NCBI GenBank assembly: GCA_049324835.1
Contig: JBMOMT010000060.1
Location: 124,001-188,000, forward strand
Direction of reading: 5' to 3'
Length of the DNA: 64,000 nt
Source: JBMOMT01 sp049324835
GTDB lineage: Bacteria; Chloroflexota; Anaerolineae; CAYNKW01
A program made the position numbers and the translations under genes. Below, piece by piece: positions 55,496 through 63,976 of the stretch (position 1 is the first letter of the stretch; each line of letters opens with the position of its first letter). Under the pieces are notes generated by a model that was not told the origin of the DNA, made no database searches, and worked only from the letters and a program-made list of their open reading frames with translations.

Positions 55496-57250
55496 TTATG
55501 GCTGTATGGCTGCCGCTCGCTGGCGGTAAATGGCCAACATGCGTTGAACGCGTTCGGGCGCCAGAGGGCCTCTCATGCTGGGTGTGTCAAAGAACCTCTG
55601 GGGGATTGGAACCTGGGTGGGATCGTAACCCAAACGACGTTTGATATCCAGCCGCAGCGCATAGATCTTGCGGCCTAACTCATCCAGTTGCGCATCGCTC
55701 CAGGGCATGCCCACCGACGCCAGGCACGCCTTGACGGTCTGGCGGTCGTAAACCTTGCGCGCAAAAAGACAGATCGATAACGAGGTGAGCATGGCCCGCT
55801 CTTGCTCTTCGGCGATGAGCGCCTCGACTGTCTCTTCGTCGGTCAGATCGGCCGATTTCTGGTCGATGGCGTAACCGGCATTATCCAGGTGCGAGTGGCG
55901 CGCGCCGATGTGATGTCCTACCACGTTGGCGTAACCGGTGTGATAACCGGCCATGCCGTGCCCGCCACCCAACGCCACGGCAAAATCTTGCCCACCATAG
56001 TGCTGCGCCGCGTAGAGCGAACCACGGGCCAGCCAGCGGGCCAGATCGGTCTCACTCTCGGCGATGGCGCGCACGGCGTGGCGATAGGCCGGCGCGTCGC
56101 CAAAGCGCAGCTCGACGCCCAACTCGGCGGCAGAGATGAGCCCGCGCTGCATGGCCTCGGTGGCCCAGGCCAGGGTGACGCCGGTCGAGATGGCGTCCAT
56201 GCCGGCCACATCGGCCTCCTCGATGAGCATCAGCAGGTCTTGGCGCTCACCCACGCCCAACATCGAGCCCAGCGCATAGATCAATTCGTGGTCGTAGGGC
56301 ACCAGCGACGAGTCAAAGTGATACCAGTCTGGCTCGCCGAAGGGCTGGCGCAGCAGCGCCACGTGGATGCAGCCGATCTGGCAGCCGGCGCAGGCGCGGG
56401 TGAACATCAGGTTCTCGCGGGCCAGGCTCTCGCCGCTGATGGCTTCTGCCCCCTCGAAACGGGTCGCCTGCAAGTTGCGTGTGGGCAGCGCGCCCAGCTC
56501 GTTGAGCGGCGCCACGTTCATCGGCGTGCCCAACTCGTGATATTTTTCCATGGCGTCGGTCTCTGTGACCTTGCGGTAGACCTCGGCGTAAACCTTGCGG
56601 TAACTCTGGGCCAGGTCACCCAGCGGAAAATGATGCGTGCCGATGGTGACGATGGCTTTGAGGTTTTTGGCCCCGAAAACTGCGCCCAGTCCCAACCGTC
56701 CAAAGTGACGGTAGGTCTCGACGTTGACGTTGGCAAAGCGCACCAATTTTTCGCCCGCCGGACCGATGCGGATGATACTGCGATGTCCTGGCGCCGTGTG
56801 CAGGCTGCGCAGGATGCGGCCTGCCTCCAGAGTGTCGGTGCCCCAGATCACACCTGCGTCGCGCACCTCGACGCGGTTGTCGTGGATGAGCAGGTAGCTG
56901 GGATGCTCCGCTTTGCCGGTGACCACCAGTGCGTCGTAGCCGGCGTGGCTCAGGGCGTAAGCGATGCGTCCACCGGCGTGGCTCTCGCCATACTCGCCTG
57001 TCAGCGGCGAGCGAAAGGTAGCGGCGGCCTTGGTGATCACCGGAAAGATGGTGGAAAGCGGCCCGATGGCGATGATCATGGGTTGCGCCGGGTCGAAAAC
57101 ATCCCTCTCGGTCTGGATGGTCTCGGCGAGCAACTTGACCGCCACACCCGAACCACCCATGTACGCCACCAGGTCCTGGCGCTGTTGCACGTCCACCCGC
57201 CGGCTGGAGAGATCGATATACAGAACCCGGATGTAGTCTTTACCCAACAT
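55496..57250 (-). CDS. tungsten aldehyde:ferredoxin oxidoreductase family enzyme
   Basis: 584 residues, the usual length of the AOR family. The 4Fe-4S cluster ligands are in ACAGCQIGC (Cys about 285, 288, 292) and SICLFAR (about 495), close to the Pyrococcus AOR positions. The pterin-binding blocks FRSPLTGEYGESHAGG and RFANVNVETYRHFGRLG are present. Such enzymes oxidise aldehydes or reduce carboxylates or aryl-CoA using a tungsto-bispterin; the BamB subunit of class II benzoyl-CoA reductase is a member. The ATG at 57250 overlaps the polyferredoxin stop by 11 bp. Confidence 0.93.
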   Translation of the reverse strand: MLGKDYIRVLYIDLSSRRVDVQQRQDLVAYMGGSGVAVKLLAETIQTERDVFDPAQPMIIAIGPLSTIFPVITKAAATFRSPLTGEYGESHAGGRIAYALSHAGYDALVVTGKAEHPSYLLIHDNRVEVRDAGVIWGTDTLEAGRILRSLHTAPGHRSIIRIGPAGEKLVRFANVNVETYRHFGRLGLGAVFGAKNLKAIVTIGTHHFPLGDLAQSYRKVYAEVYRKVTETDAMEKYHELGTPMNVAPLNELGALPTRNLQATRFEGAEAISGESLARENLMFTRACAGCQIGCIHVALLRQPFGEPDWYHFDSSLVPYDHELIYALGSMLGVGERQDLLMLIEEADVAGMDAISTGVTLAWATEAMQRGLISAAELGVELRFGDAPAYRHAVRAIAESETDLARWLARGSLYAAQHYGGQDFAVALGGGHGMAGYHTGYANVVGHHIGARHSHLDNAGYAIDQKSADLTDEETVEALIAEEQERAMLTSLSICLFARKVYDRQTVKACLASVGMPWSDAQLDELGRKIYALRLDIKRRLGYDPTQVPIPQRFFDTPSMRGPLAPERVQRMLAIYRQRAAAIQP

Positions 57251-57692
57251 GACTGTGCTCGCTGAACCATTGGGGCAGTTCGGCCACGTCTACCATCTCC
57301 AGGCAATCGTGGGGGCAAAACTTGACGCATTGGCCGCAAAACACACACACGATAGGCCGCTCGGCCTCGCCATCCCAACCGATGACCTTCACCGGACAGG
57401 CCTCGACGCACAACTCGCAGCCGATGCATTTGTTCTTGAAGAATTTCATGCCTCGCCCGCCCTCACGGGTGACGAGCGCCCCGGTGGGGCAGGCCACCAC
57501 ACATGGCACCGGCTCTGGGCAGGCGCGGCAGATATCGGCCACCAGCCGACCGTTCATGCCGCCGACGGTGCGAATCTGAATGGCGCTCTTGTGGGGTGAA
57601 AAATCGCCGTAAACCATGCGGGCACAGGCCAACATGCAAGAATAACAGCCGATGCAACGGCCCATACCAGGATCGGTCAGTACCTTGGGCAC
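57240..57692 (-). CDS. four-cluster 4Fe-4S polyferredoxin, AOR partner
   Basis: 150 residues with four cysteine sets: CIGCYSCMLAC, CRACPEPVPCVVACP, CIGCELCVEACP and CVFCGQCVKFCP, the pattern of HycB/BamC-like electron-transfer subunits. It should pass electrons between the adjacent tungsten enzyme and another carrier. The start is GTG at 57692 with GAGGAG upstream. A longer open frame upstream is antisense to the activase gene and is rejected. The 3' end overlaps the AOR start, so the two are probably coupled. Confidence 0.92.
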   Translation of the reverse strand: MPKVLTDPGMGRCIGCYSCMLACARMVYGDFSPHKSAIQIRTVGGMNGRLVADICRACPEPVPCVVACPTGALVTREGGRGMKFFKNKCIGCELCVEACPVKVIGWDGEAERPIVCVFCGQCVKFCPHDCLEMVDVAELPQWFSEHSHVG

Positions 57693-57743
57693 AGTGGGGT
57701 CTCCTCGACAGGCAAAACGTGTTTCATACCTGGCACTCGGGGC

Positions 57744-57772
57744 ATTATACCACAAAGCCCTCAGGCCTCCAA
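57744..57772 (-). promoter_or_regulatory. promoter of the polyferredoxin-AOR genes
   Basis: Minus strand: TTGGAG (57772-57767), 17-bp spacer, TGG then TATAAT (57749-57744). It starts inside the 3' end of the activase gene, so the redox pair can be expressed independently of it. Confidence 0.6.
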
Positions 57773-58534
57773 CTCTTGGGCAATGAGTGCCGCGCCAATG
57801 GCGCCGGTGATCTGGGCCTGCGGCAGTACCAGGATAGTATGGCCCAGTTTTTCCTCCAGTAAACGCACCACACCAACGTTGCGGGCCACACCGCCGGTCA
57901 TCAGCACCTGATGCCGCACAGTGATGCGACCCACCATGCCGCTGACGCGCGCGGCGATGGCCTCGTGAATGCCGGCGATGATGACATCTTTGGGCTGACC
58001 GGCAGCGATGTGCGAGATGACTTCCGATTCGGCAAAGACGGTGCAGGTGCTGCTGATCTGCGCCCGCCGTGGTGCAGCCAGGCTCAGCTCGCCGAACCGA
58101 TCCAGGTCTTCTTCCAGTGCGCGGGCCATCACTTCCAGAAAGCGACCCGTTCCGGCGGCGCATTTGTCGTTCATCACGAAATCCAGCACCCGACCCTGAC
58201 CGTCGATGGCGATACCCTTACTATCCTGACCGCCCACGTCGATGACGGTGCGCGCCTGCGGGTGCAGCCAATGAGCGCCGCGGGCGTGGCAGGTGATCTC
58301 GGTGATTTGTCTATCGGCGCCTGGAACGCGCACGCGGCCATAGCCGGTGGATACCAGGCGGCTGATGGCCTGCCGGGGCAGAGCGGCTGTGTTCAGGGCC
58401 TCTGCCAGCACCCGTTGGGCTGTCTCGGCGCTGTTGTAACCGGAAAAGCCAATGGCCGAGGCCACGATCTGTCCGTCACCGATGATCACGGCCTTGGTGG
58501 TGATCGAGCCCAGGTCTATACCGGCAAAAAACAT
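57761..58534 (-). CDS. BadF/BadG/HgdC-type ATPase (2-hydroxyacyl-CoA dehydratase/benzoyl-CoA reductase activase)
   Basis: 257 residues of the ASKHA fold: MFFAGIDLGSITTKAVIIGD, IDVGGQDSKGIAID, and the two Cys that bridge a 4Fe-4S cluster between two subunits in NDKCAAGTGRFLEV and SSTCTVFAESEV. Homologues use ATP to raise electrons to very low potential for dehydratases or class I benzoyl-CoA reductase. No dehydratase subunits are in the window. ATG at 58534 follows AAAGGTGG. It is transcribed just ahead of a polyferredoxin and a tungsten enzyme. Confidence 0.92.
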   Translation of the reverse strand: MFFAGIDLGSITTKAVIIGDGQIVASAIGFSGYNSAETAQRVLAEALNTAALPRQAISRLVSTGYGRVRVPGADRQITEITCHARGAHWLHPQARTVIDVGGQDSKGIAIDGQGRVLDFVMNDKCAAGTGRFLEVMARALEEDLDRFGELSLAAPRRAQISSTCTVFAESEVISHIAAGQPKDVIIAGIHEAIAARVSGMVGRITVRHQVLMTGGVARNVGVVRLLEEKLGHTILVLPQAQITGAIGAALIAQELEA

Positions 58535-58565
58535 CGGCCACCTTTCACGCACAGGGTCGGGTCAT

Positions 58566-58594
58566 ACTATAGCACAACTCAAAAGATATAGCAA
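58566..58594 (-). promoter_or_regulatory. activase promoter
   Basis: Minus strand: TTGCTA (58594-58589), 17-bp spacer, TGC then TATAGT (58571-58566). Confidence 0.55.
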
Positions 58595-58618
58595 TCGTTG
58601 TCGTTCGTGGGGTGCAAT

Positions 58619-58647
58619 TTGACGAAAATGCCAATATGCACTACAAT
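58619..58647 (+). promoter_or_regulatory. ffh promoter
   Basis: TTGACG (58619-58624), 17-bp spacer, TACAAT (58642-58647), about 40 bp upstream of the ffh ATG. Confidence 0.6.
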
Positions 58648-58684
58648 TGCTCACCACATTCCAGACCCAGCGGAAAAAGAGACG

Positions 58685-60013
58685 ATGTTTGAGAGCCTGA
58701 CGGAAAAACTTCAGGGAGTATTTGACCGGCTCGGCAAGCGAGGTAAGCTTGGCGAGGCCGACGTTGACGCGGCTTTGCGTGAAGTTCGGCTGGCGCTGTT
58801 GGAAGCAGACGTCAACTTTAAGGTGGTCAGGGATTTCATCAAACGGGTCAAAGAGCGGGCGGTGGGCCAGGAAGTGATGCGTAGCCTCACCCCGGCCCAA
58901 CAGGTGATCAAGATCGTCCATGAAGAGCTCATTGCCACGCTGGGTGAGCCGGCCCGTCTCGATTTTTCCGGGCCGACACCGCACGTGATCATGTTGGTGG
59001 GTTTGCAGGGCTCCGGCAAGACGACTATGACCGCCAAGCTGGGGGTCAGGCTGCGTAAGGCCGGTCGGCGGCCGCTGCTGGTGGCTGCCGATACCTACCG
59101 CCCGGCAGCGGTGACCCAACTGGAGGTGCTGGGCAAGCAGGTGGATGTGCCGGTGCATAGTGAGGGCGCCGGCCCGCCGCCGCCTCAGATCTGCGTCAAC
59201 GCGGTCAAACGCGCCCGTGAGGCGGCCTATTCCGTGGTGCTGTTAGACACCGCCGGCCGGCTGCACGTCGACGACGAGATGATGCGCGAGCTGGAAGAGA
59301 TCAAGGCGCGCACCAAACCGCACGAAGTGCTGCTGGTGGCCGACGCCATGACCGGTCAGGATGCCGTGCGTGTGGCGGGCGAGTTCCACGAGCGGCTGGG
59401 CCTCACCGGCCTGATCCTCACCAAAGTGGATGGTGACGCCCGTGGGGGCGCGGCCATCTCGATGCGGGCCGTGACCGGTGTGCCGATCAAATTCCTGGGC
59501 GTGGGCGAAAAAACCGATGCCCTGGAAGACTTTTTTCCGGATCGACTGGCCTCGCGCATTTTGGGCATGGGCGACGTGCTGACGCTCATCGAGAAAGCGC
59601 AGACCTCGCTGGATCAGGAACAGGCCGTGGGTATGGCCAAAAAGCTGGTCAAGGGTGAGTTCGATCTGGAAGATTTTTTGCAACAATTGCAGCAGATCAA
59701 AAAGATGGGGCCGATCAGTCAGTTGCTGGATATGATTCCGGGGCTTTCTCGCATGGCACAGAACGTGGCGCCAGAGGTCACCGACAAGCAGATGAAGACC
59801 ATCGAGGCCATCATTAACTCGATGACGCGAGAGGAGCGACACCATCCACGCATCATCAACGCCAGCCGCAAGCGACGCATATCCAGAGGCAGTGGTACCA
59901 CAGTCCAGGAAGTGAATGCCTTGCTGGCTCAGTTCCGGCAGACTCAGCGTCTGATGAAGCAACTGGGCAACCGCAAAGGCATGGGAGGGCTACTCTCCCA
60001 GTTGTTCCGTTAG
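58685..60013 (+). CDS. ffh: signal recognition particle GTPase Ffh
   Basis: 442-residue SRP54 homologue that delivers nascent membrane proteins to the Sec machinery. N and G domains: LEADVNFKVVRDFIKRVKER, P-loop GLQGSGKTTM, DTAGRLHVDDE, LTKVDGDARGG. The Met-rich M domain (MTREERHHPRIINASRKRRI and the SGT-VQEVNALLAQF block) binds 4.5S RNA and signal peptides. It is followed by rpsP in the order seen widely in bacteria (ffh-rpsP-khpA-rimM). Confidence 0.97.
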   Translation: MFESLTEKLQGVFDRLGKRGKLGEADVDAALREVRLALLEADVNFKVVRDFIKRVKERAVGQEVMRSLTPAQQVIKIVHEELIATLGEPARLDFSGPTPHVIMLVGLQGSGKTTMTAKLGVRLRKAGRRPLLVAADTYRPAAVTQLEVLGKQVDVPVHSEGAGPPPPQICVNAVKRAREAAYSVVLLDTAGRLHVDDEMMRELEEIKARTKPHEVLLVADAMTGQDAVRVAGEFHERLGLTGLILTKVDGDARGGAAISMRAVTGVPIKFLGVGEKTDALEDFFPDRLASRILGMGDVLTLIEKAQTSLDQEQAVGMAKKLVKGEFDLEDFLQQLQQIKKMGPISQLLDMIPGLSRMAQNVAPEVTDKQMKTIEAIINSMTREERHHPRIINASRKRRISRGSGTTVQEVNALLAQFRQTQRLMKQLGNRKGMGGLLSQLFR

Positions 60014-60074
60014 CCATCACCCAACCTGTCGATAGGAAAACGTCAGGAGTTTGAAAGGAGTTCGAAAGAGAAAC

Positions 60075-60533
60075 ATGGTTCGCATCAGACTGCGCCGCGT
60101 CGGCGCCAAGAAACAGGCTAGTTATCGTGTGGTGGTCGCCGACTCGCGCTCGCCCCGCGATGGGCGTTTCATTGAACGTGTGGGCTGGTACAACCCACGC
60201 ACCGATCCACCCAGCTTCGAGATCGACGAAGGCCGAGTGTTACATTGGTTGTCATTGGGCGCCCAGGCCTCTGACGCAGTGATACGCTTGCTCAAAAAAG
60301 CGGGCACGCTGGAGAAACTGGAGCGTGTCAGAACCGGGGCCACCATCGACGAGGTTCTGGCCAAAACGGCAGAAGCCGCACCAGGTGGTGCTGGGGCCCA
60401 GGTGTCTTTTCCCACAGAGGAAGAGATCGCAGCAGAGGAACCGGACGACGAGACTGAAGATGCAGGAGTATCCCTGGAAGCTGAAGAGGCTTTTGAGGAT
60501 AGCGGGGGTGAGGAGGAGGACGAAACGGTCTAG
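60075..60533 (+). CDS. rpsP: 30S ribosomal protein bS16 with acidic tail
   Basis: 152 residues. The first about 85 are the normal bS16 core (MVRIRLRRVGAKKQASYRVV, VADSRSPRDGRFIERVGWYN split here, then GAQASDAVIRLLKKAGT). The remainder is an extension ending in a strongly acidic segment (EEEIAAEEPDDETEDAG, EDSGGEEEDETV). Most bS16 proteins end near residue 80-90. ATG at 60075 is chosen on homology; an in-frame upstream ATG adds residues that do not fit. Confidence 0.95.
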   Translation: MVRIRLRRVGAKKQASYRVVVADSRSPRDGRFIERVGWYNPRTDPPSFEIDEGRVLHWLSLGAQASDAVIRLLKKAGTLEKLERVRTGATIDEVLAKTAEAAPGGAGAQVSFPTEEEIAAEEPDDETEDAGVSLEAEEAFEDSGGEEEDETV

Positions 60534-60682
60534 TCCGCGGAGCGTCCCGCGCAGGCAGGCTGGAGAGAGTGGCAGCTTTCCGGGGCTTGTTACCGGCGCA
60601 TACCTCTTCCTGAATGACCATCATCTTTTGAGATTATCTCTCAAACCCGTCACACCTTCTCGAATCTGGAAAGGAGATCCAC

Positions 60683-60910
60683 ATGAAGGAACTGATCGAG
60701 TACATCGCCAAGTCTTTGGTAGACGATCCCTCCCAAGTCAAGGTCAACGAGATCGAGGGCTCCAACTCGGTCATCTTCGAGCTGAGCGTAGCGCCAGAAG
60801 ACATGGGACGTGTCATCGGCAAAAGCGGGCGTGTGGCCAATGCCATCCGAACGCTGCTCCGGGTGGCCGCGGCCCGACAGGGCAAACGCGTGACACTGGA
60901 GATCGTCTGA
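60683..60910 (+). CDS. khpA: KH-domain RNA-binding protein KhpA
   Basis: 75-residue single KH domain with the GxxG loop in VIGKSGRVANAIRTLLR. KhpA, with KhpB, binds RNA and affects cell size and division in Gram-positive bacteria. ATG at 60683 follows AAAGGAGATCCAC. It lies between rpsP and rimM as in many genomes. The 149-bp gap before it shows no hairpin or promoter that I can support. Confidence 0.95.
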   Translation: MKELIEYIAKSLVDDPSQVKVNEIEGSNSVIFELSVAPEDMGRVIGKSGRVANAIRTLLRVAAARQGKRVTLEIV

Positions 60911-60937
60911 CGTTCTCGATATGCCATGAGACAGATG

Positions 60938-60967
60938 GCGGGGGCCCAGTCGTGCCCCCGCTTCTGT
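60938..60967 (+). terminator. GC-rich hairpin between khpA and rimM
   Basis: GCGGGGGC (60938-60945) pairs with GCCCCCGC (60954-60961), followed by TTCTGTTT. The T-tract is broken, so partial termination or mRNA protection is more likely than full termination. Confidence 0.55.
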
Positions 60968-60983
60968 TTGGAGCCACCGCGCC

Positions 60984-61502
60984 ATGAGCCAGCCATCAGC
61001 CGAACCTCGTTTTCTGGCCATCGCTCACGTTTTGCGCCCCTGGGGCGTGCGTGGCGAGGTCAAAGCCGAAATCCTCACCGAAGACCCCAATCGCTTCCAG
61101 TGGTTGGAAACGATCTATCTGTCGCCCGATTTCCAGGCCCATCGGCTGGAAGGCGCACGACTGCACGGCGGGGCGGTGTGTCTCAAACTGGTCGATTGTA
61201 ACGACCGTGACGCCGCCGAGCTGCTGCGTGGACGGACGGTGTACGTGCCCATTGAGGACGCGTTGCCTCTGGAGGAAGGTGAATTCTGGGTTCACCAGAT
61301 TCTGGGACTGGAGGTTTGGTCTACCGATGGTCAGTTGCTGGGTGTGGTGCAGGAGGTTCTGGACACGTCGGCCAACGATGTGTACGTCGTTCGCAGCCAG
61401 CAAGGACGAGAGGTGCTCATCCCGGCTCTGATGGATGTGGTGCTGGACGTCGACCTGGAGAGCGGCCGGATGCTGGTGCGGCTGCCGGAAGGGCTGATCT
61501 GA
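60984..61502 (+). CDS. rimM: ribosome maturation factor RimM
   Basis: 172 residues: N-terminal RimM domain (AIAHVLRPWGVRGEVKAEIL, RGRTVYVPIEDALPLEEGEF) and C-terminal PRC-barrel (QILGLEVWSTDGQLLGVVQE, VLIPALMDVVLDVDLESGRM). It binds uS19 and helps mature the 30S head. The start is ATG at 60984. It is followed 31 bp later by dprA rather than the more usual trmD. Confidence 0.95.
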   Translation: MSQPSAEPRFLAIAHVLRPWGVRGEVKAEILTEDPNRFQWLETIYLSPDFQAHRLEGARLHGGAVCLKLVDCNDRDAAELLRGRTVYVPIEDALPLEEGEFWVHQILGLEVWSTDGQLLGVVQEVLDTSANDVYVVRSQQGREVLIPALMDVVLDVDLESGRMLVRLPEGLI

Positions 61503-61533
61503 GGCCGTTGTCGGCGCGGTGCGGAGAGAAGCG

Positions 61534-62643
61534 GTGAGTGAGAGCAAGTATTGGATCGGGTTCAACATGGTGCGCGGCATCGGCCCGGCCAAGGTGCAGG
61601 CGTTGCTGGATCACTTTGGTGACCTGCGGCTGGCCTGGCAAGCCACCGATGACGAGCTGCGTGCTGCTGGCCTCGATAGTCGGGCTTTGCAGAGCTTTTT
61701 GACCGCCCGCCTGGAACTGGATCTGGATGCCGAACTGGCGCGCCTGGAAAGGGCCGGCGTGCGGCTGATCACCTGGCACAGCCCTGACTATCCGGAACTG
61801 TTAAAAAACGTCTACCATCCACCGCCGGTGCTCTATCTGCGGGGCGCGCTGGCGCCTGCCGATGCCTGGGCTGTGGCTATTGTGGGCACACGCCGGGCCA
61901 CTGCCTACGGCAAAGAGGCCGCCCGCCATCTGGCAGATAGTCTGGCCCGCGCCGGTGTGACGGTCGTCAGCGGTCTGGCGCGCGGCATCGACGCGATGGC
62001 GCATCAGGCCGCCATTGAAGCTGGTGGGCGCACCATCGCCGTGTTGGGCAGCGGGGTCGACGTGGCCTACCCGGCGGAAAACCGCCGCCTGATGCAACGC
62101 ATCGCCGAACAGGGTGTGGTGATGAGCGAGTATGCCCTGGGCACGCCGCCGGAGGCCAGTAACTTTCCGCCGCGCAATCGTATCATCAGCGGGCTGTCAC
62201 TGGGTGTGATCGTCGTCGAAGCGGGCGAGCGCAGCGGCGCGCTCATCACCGCCGACTTTGCTGCCGAGCAGGGTCGTGAGGTGTTTGCTGTGCCGGGCAA
62301 CATGTTCAACCGTGGTTCGGTGGGTTGTAACCGCCTCATCCAGCAAGGCGCCAAGCTGGTACTCGGCGTCGATGATGTTCTGGAAGAACTCAACCTGACC
62401 CAGGCAGCCCAACAATTGGAGCTGCACACCGTCGTTCCGGAAAACGAGACCGAATCGCGCCTGTTGGGCTTTTTGTCCGGCGAACCGACGCATGTCGACG
62501 AGATCGTGCGCCAGTCTGATCTCAACATTGCGCAGGTCAGTTCCACACTGGCGCTGATGGAGCTGAAAGGTATGGTGCGTCAGGTGGGGGGCATGAATTA
62601 CGTGCTGGCCCGCGAAACCGGCCCGGCCTATATCGTCGATTGA
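61534..62643 (+). CDS. dprA: DNA-protecting protein DprA
   Basis: 369 residues. An N-terminal helix-hairpin-helix/SAM-like part (NMVRGIGPAKVQALLDHFGD) precedes the Rossmann DprA core (VAIVGTRRATAYGKEAARH, VVSGLARGIDAMAHQAAIEA, FPPRNRIISGLSLGVIVVEA) and a C-terminal winged-helix (LNIAQVSSTLALMELKGMVR). DprA loads RecA on incoming single-stranded DNA in transformation. The start is the GTG at 61534 with GGAGAG upstream; a GTG 15 bp earlier is in frame. Competence genes are otherwise absent from the window. Confidence 0.95.
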   Translation: MSESKYWIGFNMVRGIGPAKVQALLDHFGDLRLAWQATDDELRAAGLDSRALQSFLTARLELDLDAELARLERAGVRLITWHSPDYPELLKNVYHPPPVLYLRGALAPADAWAVAIVGTRRATAYGKEAARHLADSLARAGVTVVSGLARGIDAMAHQAAIEAGGRTIAVLGSGVDVAYPAENRRLMQRIAEQGVVMSEYALGTPPEASNFPPRNRIISGLSLGVIVVEAGERSGALITADFAAEQGREVFAVPGNMFNRGSVGCNRLIQQGAKLVLGVDDVLEELNLTQAAQQLELHTVVPENETESRLLGFLSGEPTHVDEIVRQSDLNIAQVSSTLALMELKGMVRQVGGMNYVLARETGPAYIVD

Positions 62644-62666
62644 TGTTTTTTCAGAGGGAGGTCTCG

Positions 62667-63734
62667 ATGTACGCACTCATCATGGCCGGCGGCGTGGGCT
62701 CGCGCCTCTGGCCTCGCAGTCGCAAGCCAACACCCAAACAACTGTTGAACCTGACCTCCGAGCGGACGATGTTCCAGGAAGCGGTAGCGCGCCTGGAGCC
62801 GCTCTTTGAACCCCCACACGCCTTTGTGGTGACCAGCGCCGAATACGTGCCTGCCATGCGCCATCAGGTGCCGGCGCTGCCTGCTGAAAATTACGTGATC
62901 GAGCCATCGGGGCACGGCACCGCACCGTGTATCGGGCTGGCGGCTCTCTATTTGCGCCGCCTGGATCCGGACGCCATCATGGCCGTGCTCACGGCAGATC
63001 ACTATATCGAAAAGTCGGATGCCTTTCGCGAGGCGCTGGCAGCCGCCGGCCAGATCGCCAGGGAAGGCTACCTGGTCACGTTGGGCATCAAGCCCGCCTT
63101 TCCCTCCACCGGTTACGGTTATATCCTGCGCGATCAAAAATTGACCGAGGTGGGCAATCTGGAAAGCTATCGCGTCAAACGCTTCACCGAAAAGCCAGAT
63201 CTGCCCACTGCCCGCAAGTTTGTGGCCACCGGGCGTTATTACTGGAACAGCGGCATGTTCGTCTGGCGTGTGGCCGAGATCATGGCCGAATTCCAGCGTC
63301 AGATGCCGGCCCTGTTTGCGCAACTGACCGAGATCGACCGGGCCATCGGCACGCCGCAGGAAAAGGACGTGCTGACGCGCGTCTGGGCCGAGGTGGAGAA
63401 TCAGACCATCGATTACGGCATCATGGAGGGCGCGCGCAACGTGGCCGTCATCCCGGTGGACATCGGCTGGTCTGATGTGGGCAGTTGGGCCACGCTGCTG
63501 GATATCCTGCCCGGCGACGAGAGCGGCAACGTGGTCACCGGGCAACACCTGGGCATCGACACACGGCGCACGCTGGTCTACAGCCCCCACAGGCTGGTGG
63601 CGACAGTGGGCCTGGAAGACATGATCGTCGTCGACACCGGTGATGCGTTGTTGGTTTGTTCCAAAGAGCGGGCGCAAGACGTGAAAAAGGTCGTCGATGC
63701 GCTCAAAGCGCAGGGCATCGAGAGCCTGTTGTAA
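62667..63734 (+). CDS. manC: mannose-1-phosphate guanylyltransferase
   Basis: 355-residue nucleotidyltransferase making GDP-mannose from GTP and mannose-1-phosphate. It begins MYALIMAGGVGSRLWPRSRK with the GG-x-G-xR-L-P motif; TADHYI, FTEKPD, YYWNSGMFVW and IDYGIMEGARNVAV follow. There is no C-terminal isomerase domain, so it is the single-function type. ATG at 62667 follows GAGGGAGG. It would feed polysaccharide assembly such as that begun by the sugar transferase at 7.5-9 kb. Confidence 0.94.
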   Translation: MYALIMAGGVGSRLWPRSRKPTPKQLLNLTSERTMFQEAVARLEPLFEPPHAFVVTSAEYVPAMRHQVPALPAENYVIEPSGHGTAPCIGLAALYLRRLDPDAIMAVLTADHYIEKSDAFREALAAAGQIAREGYLVTLGIKPAFPSTGYGYILRDQKLTEVGNLESYRVKRFTEKPDLPTARKFVATGRYYWNSGMFVWRVAEIMAEFQRQMPALFAQLTEIDRAIGTPQEKDVLTRVWAEVENQTIDYGIMEGARNVAVIPVDIGWSDVGSWATLLDILPGDESGNVVTGQHLGIDTRRTLVYSPHRLVATVGLEDMIVVDTGDALLVCSKERAQDVKKVVDALKAQGIESLL

Positions 63735-63870
63735 CCCCGGCCCCCTCACTGCCTGCTGCGTCAAGTGCAGGGCCAAACACGAGATAAAAGACCCCCGGCC
63801 AGTTTTCACCGCCAATGACAGCCCGGCCACACGCGGCTCTTGCCTGTCTGCCGCGCTGCGATGTTCCCCG

Positions 63871-63900
63871 AACCTGCGGGAGGGTAGGCTGAGCAGTTAC
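63871..63900. mobile_element. MITE-like element, end fragment (copy 4)
   Basis: AACCTGCGGGAGGGT then AGGCTGAGCAGTTAC matches the terminal 30 bp of the family. No second end or target duplication could be found in the preceding 136 bp, so it is a remnant or solo end. The rest of the 266-bp stretch 63735-64000 contains no gene I can support, only this fragment and the promoter at 63948-63976. Confidence 0.75.
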
Positions 63901-63947
63901 CCCGGAATGGAACGAATGTTGCAAGATGCATCTCAAAGAAACGTTTG

Positions 63948-63976
63948 TTGCACTTTTTTGCCTTCTGTGGTAGAAT
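63948..63976 (+). promoter_or_regulatory. extended -10 promoter for a gene beyond the window
   Basis: TTGCAC (63948-63953), 17-bp spacer, TGG then TAGAAT (63971-63976). The -10 region CTGTGGTAGAAT is identical to that of the LysM gene promoter. Confidence 0.5.

Noticed and set aside
55802..57265. 487-codon plus-strand frame opposite the aldehyde oxidoreductase
   Set aside because: Antisense shadow; the minus-strand gene has intact Fe-S and pterin motifs.
57693..58163. Upstream extension of the polyferredoxin frame
   Set aside because: The extension is antisense-like Arg/Gly-rich sequence over the activase gene. The GTG at 57692 has a ribosome site and gives a normal N-terminus.
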